A stretch of DNA of 64,000 bases from Streptomyces sp. HUAS 15-9 (lineage in GTDB: Bacteria; Actinomycetota; Actinomycetes; Streptomycetales; Streptomycetaceae), in the NCBI RefSeq assembly GCF_025642155.1, contig NZ_CP106798.1, positions 2,170,001-2,234,000 of the forward strand, given 5' to 3'. Of this stretch, positions 29,441-37,960 are shown piece by piece (positions within the stretch are counted from its first letter, which is position 1; every line of letters starts with the position of its first letter). A model generated the notes under the pieces. The model saw nothing but the letters and a program-made list of their open reading frames with translations, ran no database searches and was not told the origin of the DNA. The position numbers were made by a program, and so were the translations under genes.

Positions 29441-29446
29441 TACGGT
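29441..29446 (+). promoter_or_regulatory. -10 hexamer of leaderless ogt
   Basis: TACGGT, then 6 nt, then ATG 29453. Confidence 0.5.
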
Positions 29447-29452
29447 GGGGCC

Positions 29453-30007
29453 ATGGACAGCCACGGGCAGGACGAGCAGCAGGTCGTGTGGACCGTCGTG
29501 GGCACCACCATCGGTCCGCTGTTTCTCGCGGCGACCGACGACGGCCTGGTCAACGTCGTGTTCCACGCCACCGACGCGGTGCGCGACCGGTCGCTGGAGC
29601 GGCTGGCGGCCAAGCTGGGCACCGAGCCCGTCGAGGCACCCGGATCGCCGCTGCTGGCCGAGGCGATACGCCAGGTCGAGGCGTACTTCGCGGGCGAGCG
29701 GCACGACTTCGAGCTGCCCCTGGACTGGTCGCTGATCTCCGGTTTCAACCGGCAGGTGCTGCGCGAGCTGGCGAGCGGTGTGCCGTACGGCTCGGTCGTC
29801 GGGTACGGCGATCTGGCCGGTCGGGTCGGCCAGCCGGGCGCCGCGCAGGCGGTGGGCGCGGCGATGGGCGCCAACCCGCTGCCCGTCGTCGTGCCGTGCC
29901 ACCGGGTCGTGGAGAGCGACGGCGGCATCGGCGGGTTCGGGGGCGGGCTGGAGACCAAGCGGAAGCTGCTCGCCCTGGAGGGAGTGCTGCCCGAGCCGCT
30001 GTTCTGA
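29453..30007 (+). CDS. ogt: Methylated-DNA-[protein]-cysteine S-methyltransferase
   Basis: Suicide repair protein of 184 residues that takes the methyl group off O6-methylguanine onto its own cysteine. The active site LPVVVPCHRVV is intact. The helix-turn-helix contact region VPYGSVVGYGDLAGRVGQPGAAQAVG and the recognition residues GGFGGGLETKRKLLALEG follow the family pattern. There is no Ada-type regulatory domain. Leaderless-type start with a TACGGT hexamer. Confidence 0.95.
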   Translation: MDSHGQDEQQVVWTVVGTTIGPLFLAATDDGLVNVVFHATDAVRDRSLERLAAKLGTEPVEAPGSPLLAEAIRQVEAYFAGERHDFELPLDWSLISGFNRQVLRELASGVPYGSVVGYGDLAGRVGQPGAAQAVGAAMGANPLPVVVPCHRVVESDGGIGGFGGGLETKRKLLALEGVLPEPLF

Positions 30008-30024
30008 CGGCTCGGGCGCGCCCG

Positions 30025-30453
30025 CTACTCGTAGTGCCGTGCCTCGAAGACATTGCCGTCCGGGTCGCGGAAGTAGAAGCTGCGGGTCGCCTTTCCGCGC
30101 GCTCCGTACGCGCCGTGGTCGATGTCGGAGACGGGGACGGCGTTGTCCTGCAGGCGGGCGCGCAGGGCGTCGAACCGGTCGGCCGACAGGGACAGGCAGA
30201 CGTGGTTGACGGGGTGGCCCGCGCTCTCCACGGAGCCGGGCAGCATCTTCATGCGCTCGGCCATGGTGAGCGGGGCCAGGTCGAGGATGGTCTCCTCGTT
30301 GACGCGCACGGAGGGGAAGGACGTCTTCTTCTCGGTGAATTCGGTGACGCGCAGGGGTTCCAGGCCGACCGCCTTCTCATAGAAGTCGGCCGCGGCGACC
30401 GGGTCGTTCACCCAAAGGACGACATGGTCGAGACGTGTCGTGTTGTTGGTCAT
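30025..30453 (-). CDS. VOC-family (glyoxalase/bleomycin-resistance fold) protein
   Basis: A 142-residue vicinal-oxygen-chelate protein with two beta-alpha-beta-beta-beta modules: RLDHVVLWVNDPVAAADFYE at the start and HVCLSLSADRFDALRARL in the second half, ending FRDPDGNVFEARHYE, whose final Glu is the usual metal ligand. Such proteins are dioxygenases, isomerases or drug-binding proteins; the function cannot be narrowed. The gene is convergent with ogt and divergent from psuG. A CAGCCT hexamer 6 nt before ATG 30453 may serve as -10. Confidence 0.88.
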   Translation of the reverse strand: MTNNTTRLDHVVLWVNDPVAAADFYEKAVGLEPLRVTEFTEKKTSFPSVRVNEETILDLAPLTMAERMKMLPGSVESAGHPVNHVCLSLSADRFDALRARLQDNAVPVSDIDHGAYGARGKATRSFYFRDPDGNVFEARHYE

Positions 30454-30485
30454 CCGCCCAGGCTGGTGGCAGCCCCGCACAGGTC

Positions 30486-30499
30486 GCAAGCGTTTAACG
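30486..30499. promoter_or_regulatory. Possible second LacI-type half operator
   Basis: GCAAGCGTTTAACG matches the right half of the operator at 9426-9438 (GCAAGCGTTTACG) apart from one inserted A. It lies in the divergent region between the VOC gene and psuG. It is suggestive only. Confidence 0.35.
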
Positions 30500-30552
30500 G
30501 GGTGTGCGGCCCGCCAGAGATGAGGGAGAACCTACCGACAGGAGGCAGGCAC

Positions 30553-31461
30553 GTGGTGCTGGTGGTGTCCGAAGACGTACGGAAGGCGATCGACGCGCGT
30601 CGACCCGTGGTGGCCCTGGAGTCCACGATCATCGCGCACGGGCTGCCGCGCCCGCGCAATCTGCGGGTCGCGCTGGAACTGGAAGAGGCGGTACGGCGGG
30701 AGGGTGCCGTACCCGCGACGATCGCCGTGCTGGACGGACAGCCACACGTCGGCCTGGACAAGGAGCAGCTGGAACGGGTCGCCAACGAGGACGGGATCCG
30801 CAAGCTGGGCCACCGCGATCTGCCGCTCGCCGTGTCGGCGGGGGTGAGCGGTGCGACCACGGTGTCGGCGACCGCGCTGCTGGCGGCGCTGGCGGGGGTC
30901 CGGGTGTTTGCGACGGGCGGGCTGGGCGGTGTGCACCGGGAGTGGACGGTGACGCAGGACGAGTCCGCCGACCTGGGGCTGCTGGCGCGCACCCGGATCA
31001 CGGTGGTGTGCGCGGGGGTGAAGTCGATCCTGGACGTACCGGCCACGTTGCAGCGCCTGGAGACGCTGGGTGTGGCCGTCGCCGGTTACGGCACGGACCA
31101 GTTCCCCGGCTTCTACCTGTCCGACTCCGGGCACCCGGTCGACTGGACGCTGGAGAGCCCGGAGGAGGTGGCGGGGGTCATGCGGGCGCAGGACGCGCTC
31201 GGCGTGCCCGAGTCGGCGCTGATCGTCGCCAACCCCGTGCCCGAGGAGGAGCAGCTCGATCCCGCCCTGCACGCGCGTGTGCTCGAGGACGCGCTGCACG
31301 CGTGCGAGGAGGAGGGTGTCACCGGGCAGGCCGTCACGCCGTTCCTGCTCGACTACCTGGTCCGGCACACGGACGGAGCCTCACTGAGCGCCAACCTGGC
31401 GGCGGTCCGGGGCAACGTACGCCTGGCGGCACGGATCGCGGCGGCGTGGTCCCGGGGGTGA
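30553..31461 (+). CDS. psuG: Pseudouridine-5'-phosphate glycosidase
   Basis: Breaks the C-C glycosidic bond of pseudouridine 5'-phosphate to uracil and ribose 5-phosphate, part of modified-nucleoside catabolism. The 302 residues include ALESTIIAHGLPRPRNL near the start, GVSGATTVSATALLAAL, the conserved ATGGLGGVHRE, TRITVVCAGVKSILDVPATL and QFPGFYLSDSG. GTG 30553 is chosen from several adjacent GTGs because GGAGG at 30541-30545 is seven bases upstream. The stop overlaps the GTG of the next kinase gene, which fits a PsuG-PsuK pair. Confidence 0.95.
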   Translation: MVLVVSEDVRKAIDARRPVVALESTIIAHGLPRPRNLRVALELEEAVRREGAVPATIAVLDGQPHVGLDKEQLERVANEDGIRKLGHRDLPLAVSAGVSGATTVSATALLAALAGVRVFATGGLGGVHREWTVTQDESADLGLLARTRITVVCAGVKSILDVPATLQRLETLGVAVAGYGTDQFPGFYLSDSGHPVDWTLESPEEVAGVMRAQDALGVPESALIVANPVPEEEQLDPALHARVLEDALHACEEEGVTGQAVTPFLLDYLVRHTDGASLSANLAAVRGNVRLAARIAAAWSRG

Positions 31462-32537
31462 CGGCGGGGCGGGCGGCACCGGACCCGCGGCCGGGCCGGG
31501 TCCCTACGCCGGGCCTGGCGGGCTCACTGGCTGCATCGGTTCCGCACCCGCCGGAACAGGATCCGACGCCCGGCCGCGCCGGTTCACCGGTGGCCGTGGA
31601 GCCGCACAGGGCCGGCCAGGCCGTGACGGCGGGGCGGGACCGAGCGCTGCTGGTCGTCGGTGACGTGGTCACCGACGTCGTCGCCCGGCACCAGGGGCCG
31701 CTCGCGGCCGGTACCGACACGGCGGCCGTGATCCGGACGGTGCCCGGTGGCGCGGGCGCCAATGTGGCCTGCTGGGCCGCTCATGCGGGCTGTGCGGACG
31801 TACGGCTGTTGGGGCGGGTCGGCGCGGACTCGGCGGCGTGGCACGAGCGGGAGCTGGTTGCGGCCGGAGTGCGGCCACGGCTGGTGGTCGATCCGCGGGC
31901 GGCGACCGGGACGGTGATCTGTCTCGTCGACGTCGGCGCTTCGGCCGAGCGCACGTTTCTGACCGACAGCGGCGCGTCCCTGCGGCTGGAACCCGCCGAC
32001 TGGTCGGACGCGGCGCTCGACGGGGTCGCCCGGCTGCATCTGTCGGGCTACCTGCTGTTCTCCGAGTCGAGCCGGGCGCTTGCCGCGGTGGCACTGGCAG
32101 CGGCACGCGCGCGTGGCGTGCCGGTGAGTCTGGATCCCGCGTCGGCGGGCTTCCTCCGGGAGCTGGGGGTGGACCGCTTCCTGGCGTTCGCCGGGGGGCT
32201 GGACGTGCTGCTGCCCAGCCGTGACGAGGCGTACCTGCTGACGGGGCTGCCGGATCCGGCGGACGCGGCGGCCAAGCTGAGCCGCCACATCCCGCTGGTG
32301 GTGGCCAAGCTGGGCGCACAGGGCGCACTGGTGGCCCGGTCCGGCACCGTGCTCACCCACGTTCCCGCCGCACCGGCGACGCCCCACGACACCACGGGCG
32401 CCGGCGACGCCTTCACCGGTGCGTTCCTGGCCGCACTCGTCGCGGGCGCGGATCCCGAGGCCGCGGCGGCACGGGGATGCCGGGCGGGCGCACTGGCGGT
32501 GGAAGCGGTGGGCGGCAGGCCTCCGGTACCCGGCTGA
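31458..32537 (+). CDS. PfkB-family kinase, probably pseudouridine kinase, with an N-terminal repeat extension
   Basis: Ribokinase-fold kinase whose place after psuG suggests pseudouridine phosphorylation; the substrate is inferred from context only. The core runs from LLVVGDVVTDVV through GGAGANVACWAAHAG to TTGAGDAFTGAFLAAL (catalytic Asp). From the coupled GTG 31458 the protein has 359 residues. The first 55 are a Pro/Gly-rich extension built from two 20-residue repeats (VPTPGLAG... and DPTPGRAG..., exactly 60 bp apart) flanked by VTAGR on both sides. The ancestral start may be the second VTAGR (GTG 31623), giving a normal 304-residue kinase. Confidence 0.88.
   Translation: MTAGRAAPDPRPGRVPTPGLAGSLAASVPHPPEQDPTPGRAGSPVAVEPHRAGQAVTAGRDRALLVVGDVVTDVVARHQGPLAAGTDTAAVIRTVPGGAGANVACWAAHAGCADVRLLGRVGADSAAWHERELVAAGVRPRLVVDPRAATGTVICLVDVGASAERTFLTDSGASLRLEPADWSDAALDGVARLHLSGYLLFSESSRALAAVALAAARARGVPVSLDPASAGFLRELGVDRFLAFAGGLDVLLPSRDEAYLLTGLPDPADAAAKLSRHIPLVVAKLGAQGALVARSGTVLTHVPAAPATPHDTTGAGDAFTGAFLAALVAGADPEAAAARGCRAGALAVEAVGGRPPVPG
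31500..31619 (+). repeat. Two 60-bp in-frame repeats inside the kinase N-terminus
   Basis: Units start at 31500 and 31560 and encode VPTPGLAGSLAASVPHPPEQ and DPTPGRAGSPVAVEPHRAGQ. The pair sits within a 165-bp (55-codon) segment bounded by two copies of GTGACGGCGGGGCGGG (31458 and 31623). Confidence 0.75.
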
Positions 32538-33050
32538 CGGCGAGGCGCCCGGTGACGGCGCGGCCCGGTCGCTTGTGTTGGCGACGAGCTTGGCGACAGG
32601 CCTCCGGTGCGTGGGTGACGGCCCGCCCCGTCCCATGACAGCGCGGCCCATCCGGCACGCCGGTGTTCGGCCCCCGGGCCACCGGTCACCTCACGCCTTG
32701 GGCCCCACGCCGAGATCATCGGTGCCGTGGCCAGGTCCAAGCTGCCCGCAGCGCCGTTCGCCAGGTGCCCGTCGATGTCCTCGTCGGTGGCCAGGCCCGC
32801 CGCGACGAACTGGGCGGCAGGCGTCCGATGCCCGGCTGACGGCGAGGTGCCCGGTGACGGCGGGGTGTCCGGTGACAACGCGGCCCTGCCCGGTGCGCCG
32901 GTGTTCGGCCCCCGGCCGTCGGTCAGCTCACCCCTTGCGCCCCCACACCGAGATCATCGGTGCCGTGGCCAGGTCCATGTTGCCAGCGGCTACGTTGGCC
33001 AGGTGTCCGTCGATGTCCTCGTCGGTGGCCAGGCCCGCGGTGACGAGTTG
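32510..33050. repeat. Tandem duplication of the kinase/methyltransferase 3' junction
   Basis: The segment GGGCGGCAGGC...CCCGGCTGACGGCGAGG occurs at 32510 and 32812, and GAGATCATCGGTGCCGTGGC at 32712 and 32950. Thus the end of the kinase gene, the intergenic part and the end of the convergent methyltransferase gene are present twice in tandem, with a 64-bp length difference. The first copy keeps the working kinase end and the second copy the working methyltransferase end. This accounts for the 390-bp gap between the two genes. Confidence 0.85.
32694..32815 (-). pseudogene. Duplicated 3' fragment of the methyltransferase gene
   Basis: On the minus strand this encodes FVAAGLATDEDIDGHLAN and LATAPMISAWG, nearly the same as the C-terminus of the adjacent methyltransferase (LVTAGLATDEDIDGHLAN, LATAPMISVWG). 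It has no start and no N-terminal domain. It is the outer copy of the tandem duplication and is not expected to make a protein. Confidence 0.8.
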
Positions 33051-33722
33051 GTCGCGGATCTGGCGTACGGTGGCGGCCTCCAGTTCGGCGCAGGCCGGTG
33101 AGGTGACGGGGAAGTAGGCGTCGGCCTCCACCTGCCGCAGTCCGGCCTCGCGGAGCAGGCGCGGCAGCTTGCGGCCGTAGGACAGGTCGGCGCCACGATC
33201 GGCGAGCAGCTTGCGGAAGCCCTGCCGGAGCCGGTTGGCCAGCCGCTGCTCAGGGCCGTGCTCGTCGGGGCAGATCAGTGGCTGAAGGGCGGGGTCGGCG
33301 TCCTCGACGAGGAGGCGTCCGCCGGGCCGCAGTGCCGCGATCATCGACCGCAACGCCCTTTCGCGGTCGGGCACATGGACGAGGACGAGCCGGGCGTGCA
33401 CGAGGTCGAAGCCCTCCCCCGGCGGCTCCTCGGTGCCGACGTCGTGGACGCGCACCTCGACGGGCGGGCGGCCGGCCGAGGCGAGGAGCGTGGTGTCGAT
33501 GTCGGTCGCGACGACCTTGCCGGTCGGGCCGACCTTCTTGGCCAGCCAGGACACCACGGAGGTGCCGCCGGCGCCGACCTCCCAGCAGCGCCAGCCGGGT
33601 CCGAGGCCAAGGCTCTCGAGGCGCCGGAAGGTGGTGGGGTCGAAGAGGGTGGCGAAGGCGTCGAAGCGCCGGCCCGCCTCGGTCTGCCGGTTGTCGAGGA
33701 GATACCCGTCAGTTCGCGTCAT
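32928..33722 (-). CDS. Class I SAM-dependent methyltransferase
   Basis: A 264-residue Rossmann-fold methyltransferase. The SAM-binding motif I CWEVGAGGTSVVSWLAKKVG is near residue 47, the acidic loop VVATDIDTTLL follows, then FDLVHARLVLVHVPDRERAL and LRPGGRLLVEDADP. This resembles the UbiE/small-molecule group. The C-terminal ~40 residues are duplicated downstream as a remnant. ATG 33722 is chosen because GGAGG lies eight bases upstream. It is convergent with the PfkB kinase and divergent from corA. The substrate is unknown. Confidence 0.9.
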   Translation of the reverse strand: MTRTDGYLLDNRQTEAGRRFDAFATLFDPTTFRRLESLGLGPGWRCWEVGAGGTSVVSWLAKKVGPTGKVVATDIDTTLLASAGRPPVEVRVHDVGTEEPPGEGFDLVHARLVLVHVPDRERALRSMIAALRPGGRLLVEDADPALQPLICPDEHGPEQRLANRLRQGFRKLLADRGADLSYGRKLPRLLREAGLRQVEADAYFPVTSPACAELEAATVRQIRDQLVTAGLATDEDIDGHLANVAAGNMDLATAPMISVWGRKG

Positions 33723-33931
33723 GCCATGATCCTCCCAGTTGCGCCGCTTGTCCGGAACTGTCGACGCTCCGGTACGCCGAGACGGCCCGGCGGGCAATGC
33801 CTTGTCCACAGCCGGGAACAAAGCGGAATCACCTGTTCCCACAGGCTTACCCGCACCTCACGCCGACCTGGCAGACTTTCTCGCCAAGGCGCGGCAGCAC
33901 GGCGCGAGGAGAGCCACGCAAGGAGAGCCAG

Positions 33932-35059
33932 ATGTCGATGGCAGGGAATCTGCGGAAGGTCCGCGACCTGGGCAGGGTCAGCGGCCTGCGCAAGGTGGCC
34001 CGGCTGGCCCGGCGACAGCCGCGGGTCGACCTGAGCCACCCCGCCCGGTCACCGCTCGGCTCGTCGGTGGTCAACTGCGTGACCTACCGGGACGGGATCC
34101 GGGTCCCCGGGGGCAGCGATCTGGTGGATGCCGTGAAGAGGGTGCGCAAGCACGGTGACGGATTCGTGTGGCTGGGCCTGCACGAACCGACGGACCTGGA
34201 GTTCGCGGGCATCGCCGAACTGTTCGACCTGCACCCGCTGGCGGTGGAGGACGCGGTCGAGGCCCATCAGCGCCCGAAGCTGGAGCGGTACGGCGAGACG
34301 CTGTTCGCGGTGTTCAAGACGGTCTGCTACGTCGAGCACGAACAGCTGACGGCGACCAGCGAGGTCGTGAACACCGGTGAGATCATGGTCTTCGTCGGCC
34401 AGGACTTCGTGATCACGGTACGGCACGGGCGGCACGGCTCACTGGGTCCGCTGCGCGAGGAGCTGGAGTCGGACCCGCGGCAGCTCGTCAAGGGGCCGGC
34501 GGCGGTCCTGCACGCGATCGCGGACCATGTGGTCGACGACTATCTGAACGTCACGGACGCGGTGCAGGCCGACATCGACCAGGTCGAGATGGACGTGTTC
34601 GCGGAGAACGGCGCGCGGGCCGACCCCGGGCGGATCTACCAACTCAAGCGTGAACTCCTCGAGCTGAAGCGGGCCGTGGTGCCGCTCACCCGCCCCGTCG
34701 AGGATCTGGCCACCCGGCCGATACGGGTGGTCGACCCGGAGATACAGGCCTACTTCAGGGATGTCCTCGACCATCTGATGCGGGCCAAGGAACAGATCGC
34801 GGCGTTCGACGAACTGCTGAACTCGATCCTGCAGGCGCATCTGGCGCAGGTGACGGTCGCGCAGAACGAGGACATGCGGAAGATCACGGCCTGGGCCGCG
34901 GTGATCGCCGTGCCGACGATGGTGTGCGGGGTCTACGGCATGAACTTCGATCACATGCCGGAGCTGCACTGGCGGTTCGGCTATCCGTTGGTCATCGTCG
35001 TCATATCCGTGGCCTGCCTGGTGCTGTACCGGGGATTCCGGCGCAACGGCTGGCTCTGA
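33932..35059 (+). CDS. corA: CorA-family magnesium/cobalt transporter
   Basis: Pentameric channel for Mg2+ and other divalent ions. The 375 residues have a large cytosolic alpha/beta N-terminal domain (LFDLHPLAVEDAVEAHQRPKL is the conserved core), a long coiled stalk helix rich in Glu/Lys, and two C-terminal membrane helices. The YGMNFDHMPEL signature after the first helix is the selectivity motif. ATG 33932 has AGGAGAG upstream. I looked for an M-box in the upstream region and did not recognise one. Confidence 0.95.
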   Translation: MSMAGNLRKVRDLGRVSGLRKVARLARRQPRVDLSHPARSPLGSSVVNCVTYRDGIRVPGGSDLVDAVKRVRKHGDGFVWLGLHEPTDLEFAGIAELFDLHPLAVEDAVEAHQRPKLERYGETLFAVFKTVCYVEHEQLTATSEVVNTGEIMVFVGQDFVITVRHGRHGSLGPLREELESDPRQLVKGPAAVLHAIADHVVDDYLNVTDAVQADIDQVEMDVFAENGARADPGRIYQLKRELLELKRAVVPLTRPVEDLATRPIRVVDPEIQAYFRDVLDHLMRAKEQIAAFDELLNSILQAHLAQVTVAQNEDMRKITAWAAVIAVPTMVCGVYGMNFDHMPELHWRFGYPLVIVVISVACLVLYRGFRRNGWL

Positions 35060-35096
35060 GCGGCACGGGGCGGGCCCGCGGCACCGGGCGTGGGGT

Positions 35097-35531
35097 TCAG
35101 TGGGCGCTCGGGGCGGTCCTCGCGTAGACGCTCTCGGTGAAGGCGGCGATCTGGCCCTCGTCCAGGCTCCGGGCGAGGTCGGCCTCGCTGATCATGCCGA
35201 CGAGACGCTTGTTGTCGATGACGGGGAGCCGGCGGATCTGGTGCTCCTTCATCTCGCGGAGCACGTCGCGCACGTCTGCGCTCGCCTCAATCCAGCGGGG
35301 CGTGCCGTGCGCCAGCTCGCCCGCGGTGACCTTGGCCGGGTCATGCCCGAGGGCCACGCAGCCGACGACTATGTCCCGGTCGGTCAGGATGCCGCAGAGC
35401 CGTTCGTTCTGATCGCTGATGGGAAGGGCGCCGACACCCAGTTCGCGCATCAACTGGGCGGCGCGGTCCAGGGTTTCATGGGCGGGGATCCACTGGGCGC
35501 CCCGGTGCATGATGTCTCCGGCCGTGGTCAT
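35097..35531 (-). CDS. Tandem CBS-domain protein
   Basis: A 144-residue stand-alone CBS pair, a fold that senses adenine nucleotides. The repeats begin at TAGDIMHRGAQWIPAHETL and at AGELAHGTPRWIEASADV, with LPISDQNERLCGILTDRDIV and LPVIDNKRLVGMISEADLAR as the paired strand motifs. ATG 35531 has GGAGG six b upstream; the longer open frame upstream is basic noise. It is convergent with corA. This protein type is common in dormancy and stress regulons of actinobacteria, but nothing here shows regulation. Confidence 0.92.
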   Translation of the reverse strand: MTTAGDIMHRGAQWIPAHETLDRAAQLMRELGVGALPISDQNERLCGILTDRDIVVGCVALGHDPAKVTAGELAHGTPRWIEASADVRDVLREMKEHQIRRLPVIDNKRLVGMISEADLARSLDEGQIAAFTESVYARTAPSAH

Positions 35532-35650
35532 GGTGTACCTCCCGGTGCCGGACGGGCCGGCGCGGCGCGGGACGCACCGCAGGTCCCGGCGCCCTTCATT
35601 GTCTCGCGCCCCACCCGGCCGCCGCACCTCAGAGGGACCGGTCCGCCGGA

Positions 35651-36301
35651 TCAGCCGGATCCGGCGTTCCACGCCGGGTGGCGGGGGTCATCGGCCCGCA
35701 CCAGGACGTCCGCCGTCGCGGCGGGGTCGGTCTCGTCCGCGTAGCGCTCGAAGGCGGGCAGGGTCCAGTGCTCGCCCTCGGGCGTGCGGCGGCGCAGGGC
35801 GCCCGGCGAGAGGAGGAGATGAACGCTCAGATCGAAGGGGAACCAATGACGCAGAAGGAGGGGACCGTGCAGCAACAGGATTCCGCCGGGCGGGAGTTGG
35901 ACGTAGGAGCTGCGGGTGGCCCGGTCGGTGGCCGGGTCCCACAGATCGGGCAGGACACGGCCGTCCCCGCCGGGTGCGAGCGGACCGAAGACCTCGCGCC
36001 ACAGGGCGGAGGTGTCGAACCAGCCGCTGTAGTACGACTCCACGTCCCGGCGGCCGTGCTCCAGCCGGAGCGAGGCCGGGCGCAGAAAGCCCTCTGCACC
36101 CACGACGAGCGAGGGCCGGCCGCGCACACGCAGTTCCTCCGCGACACGCTCCGCGAGGTCACCCGGGCGGGCCGCAGGCGCGCCGTCGAAGGCGACCCGC
36201 GGCCAGGGGCCGCCGTCGGCGGGCTTCAGGTCCAGCAGCCGCTCGGCCAACAGCTCGCCGAGCCTGTCCCAGGTGATGGCTTCGAGTCGCACAGTCGCCA
36301 T
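35651..36301 (-). CDS. Uridine kinase-like P-loop protein
   Basis: A 216-residue protein usually annotated as uridine kinase in Streptomyces. The expected P-loop is degenerate: VAFDGAPAARPGDLAERVAEEL (about 29-50) lacks the GxxxxGK[ST] lysine. Downstream features YYSGWFDTSALWREVFGPL and GILLLHGPLLLRHWFPFDLSVHLLLSP resemble the kinase core. With the altered P-loop, kinase activity is uncertain. No ribosome site is evident before ATG 36301. The gene is divergent from the DUF2293 gene. Confidence 0.82.
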   Translation of the reverse strand: MATVRLEAITWDRLGELLAERLLDLKPADGGPWPRVAFDGAPAARPGDLAERVAEELRVRGRPSLVVGAEGFLRPASLRLEHGRRDVESYYSGWFDTSALWREVFGPLAPGGDGRVLPDLWDPATDRATRSSYVQLPPGGILLLHGPLLLRHWFPFDLSVHLLLSPGALRRRTPEGEHWTLPAFERYADETDPAATADVLVRADDPRHPAWNAGSG

Positions 36302-36435
36302 GATGCCGGGTGGCCGTGGATTCGCCGGTGGGCGGGGATCCGGAGAGCCGGTCACGCGGCAAGAACGGTAAGAACGGATGCGCGGCCGCACCGGGTCAAC
36401 GGGCATTCCCAGACCGCGCGGGGAAGGAACCAGTT

Positions 36436-37134
36436 ATGGCGCCCCTCGCAACTCCCCCGTACCGCAGTGGACTTCTCGTCGTCCAGTCGCTCCGGCGCAA
36501 GCAGTGCGCCGCCTGCCGTCGCGGGCCGTTGTCGTTGCTCGTGCTGGAGGACGGCGCACCGCGCTGCCTCGACTGTGCCGACCTCGGGCATCTGGTGTTC
36601 CTGCCGCGCGGTGACACGGCGCTGACCCGTAGATCGCGGGAGGAGAGCGGGCTGTCGGCGGTGGTGGTGCGGTTCAACCGGCGCAAGGGTCGCTATGAGC
36701 GGCAGGGCGTCCTCGTGGAGGAGGCTGGCCTGGCCCGGGCCGAGGAGCGGTGTCTGGCCGACGCGGAGGCGCGGCGGCGGCGCCGGGCTCGGGACGCGCG
36801 GCGCAGGGCGGCGGAGGACGCGCGGTTCGCGGAGGCGTTCGCGGCGGAGATCCTGCGGCTGTATCCCGGCTGCCCGGCCGACCGGGCGCGGGCGATAGCC
36901 GGGCACGCCTCGGCGCGGGGAAGTGGCCGGGTCGGGCGGAGTGCTGCGGGGCGGGCGCTGTCCGAGGGCGCGGTGATCTCGGCGGTCGTGGCGTCCGTAC
37001 GGCATGTGGACACGCCGTACGACCAGCTGCTGATGAGCGGGGTGGCCCGGCACGAGGCGCGGCGGCGGATCGCCGCGGGAGTGGAGACGGCGCTGCGGGG
37101 GTGGCGGGGCGCCGGAGCGGAGGACGTGGGCTGA
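36436..37134 (+). CDS. DUF2293-domain protein with zinc-ribbon-like N-terminus
   Basis: A 232-residue protein of unknown function. The N-terminal part has paired cysteines CAACRRG and CLDCADLGH (about 23-47), a likely zinc ribbon. A strongly basic helix of Arg/Ala repeats lies in the middle, and a C-terminal DUF2293-type region includes AAEILRLYPGCPADRARAIAGHAS. ATG 36436 has GGAAGGA upstream. The basic helix and zinc ribbon are compatible with nucleic-acid binding, but that is inference. Confidence 0.85.
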   Translation: MAPLATPPYRSGLLVVQSLRRKQCAACRRGPLSLLVLEDGAPRCLDCADLGHLVFLPRGDTALTRRSREESGLSAVVVRFNRRKGRYERQGVLVEEAGLARAEERCLADAEARRRRRARDARRRAAEDARFAEAFAAEILRLYPGCPADRARAIAGHASARGSGRVGRSAAGRALSEGAVISAVVASVRHVDTPYDQLLMSGVARHEARRRIAAGVETALRGWRGAGAEDVG

Positions 37135-37323
37135 GATCCACGGACCGGAGACCTGTCGCTGAGATCCACGGGCCGGAGACCTGGGACCTTGGACCGGAGG
37201 CCTGTCTGTGGACGTACGCGTATGTCACCGCGCCTCTCAGCCATGGGAACCGTTCCTGGGTGGGAATTCACTTGAGGTGATGGCGGTGCCGGGCGTGGCC
37301 CGGCTCGGAGGTGGGAGTGGGCG

Positions 37324-37809
37324 TTGGTCATGATCGACGGGCCGTATTTCGTACTGATCCTGTTGGGCGTACTCGGGACCGGGCTGGTCGCCGGAGTCTT
37401 CTGCGGGTTCTCGACATTCGTGATGAGGGGACTGGCCTCGCTACCGCCCGCGCAGGGTGTCGCCGCGATGAACGCGATCAACGTGGCCGCCGTGACACCC
37501 GCCTTCATGCTGGTGTTCGCCGGGTCGGCGGTGCTGTGCGCGATGATCGCGGTGGTGACGTTCGTGCTGTGGCCGGACGACGGGAAGGTGGAGCTGCTGC
37601 TGGGCAGCGCGCTGTATCTGTTCGGCTCGTTCGGGCTGACCGTGGCGGCGAACGTGCCCCGCAACGACGCCCTCCTCAAGCTGGACCCCGGCACCACTGA
37701 GGCCGCCGCGTACTGGCCGACGTACGTTCGCGAGTGGACGGTGTGGAACCACGTCCGGACGGTCGCCTCGGCCGCCGCCACGGTGGTGTACGTGCTGGCA
37801 CTCACCTGA
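37324..37809 (+). CDS. DUF1772 membrane protein
   Basis: A 161-residue membrane protein of the DUF1772 (anthrone oxygenase-like) family with four hydrophobic helices: LILLGVLGTGLVAGVFCGFSTF, AVTPAFMLVFAGSAVLCAMIA, LGSALYLFGSFGLTVAANVP and VRTVASAAATVVYVLAL. The NVPRNDAL and W-x-x-WN-x-R (REWTVWNHVR) signatures are present. The start could be TTG 37324 (GGGAG six bases upstream) or ATG 37330. The function of this family in Streptomyces is not established. Confidence 0.85.
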   Translation: MVMIDGPYFVLILLGVLGTGLVAGVFCGFSTFVMRGLASLPPAQGVAAMNAINVAAVTPAFMLVFAGSAVLCAMIAVVTFVLWPDDGKVELLLGSALYLFGSFGLTVAANVPRNDALLKLDPGTTEAAAYWPTYVREWTVWNHVRTVASAAATVVYVLALT

Positions 37810-37960
37810 GGCGTACGGGCGCTCGGGAAGGACCCCGCAGAAAGCGCTGTCCCACCACTCTGCGCATGTGACCAGGGGGACGTATCGTGGCCGAAAGGGT
37901 GTGCCCCCGGTGCGCCCGATGCCGCACGGCCCGTCGTATGTGCACGCAAGGAAGACGACC

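Noticed and set aside
33723..33931. M-box magnesium riboswitch upstream of corA
   Set aside because: I could not match the conserved M-box core in this 209-bp region.
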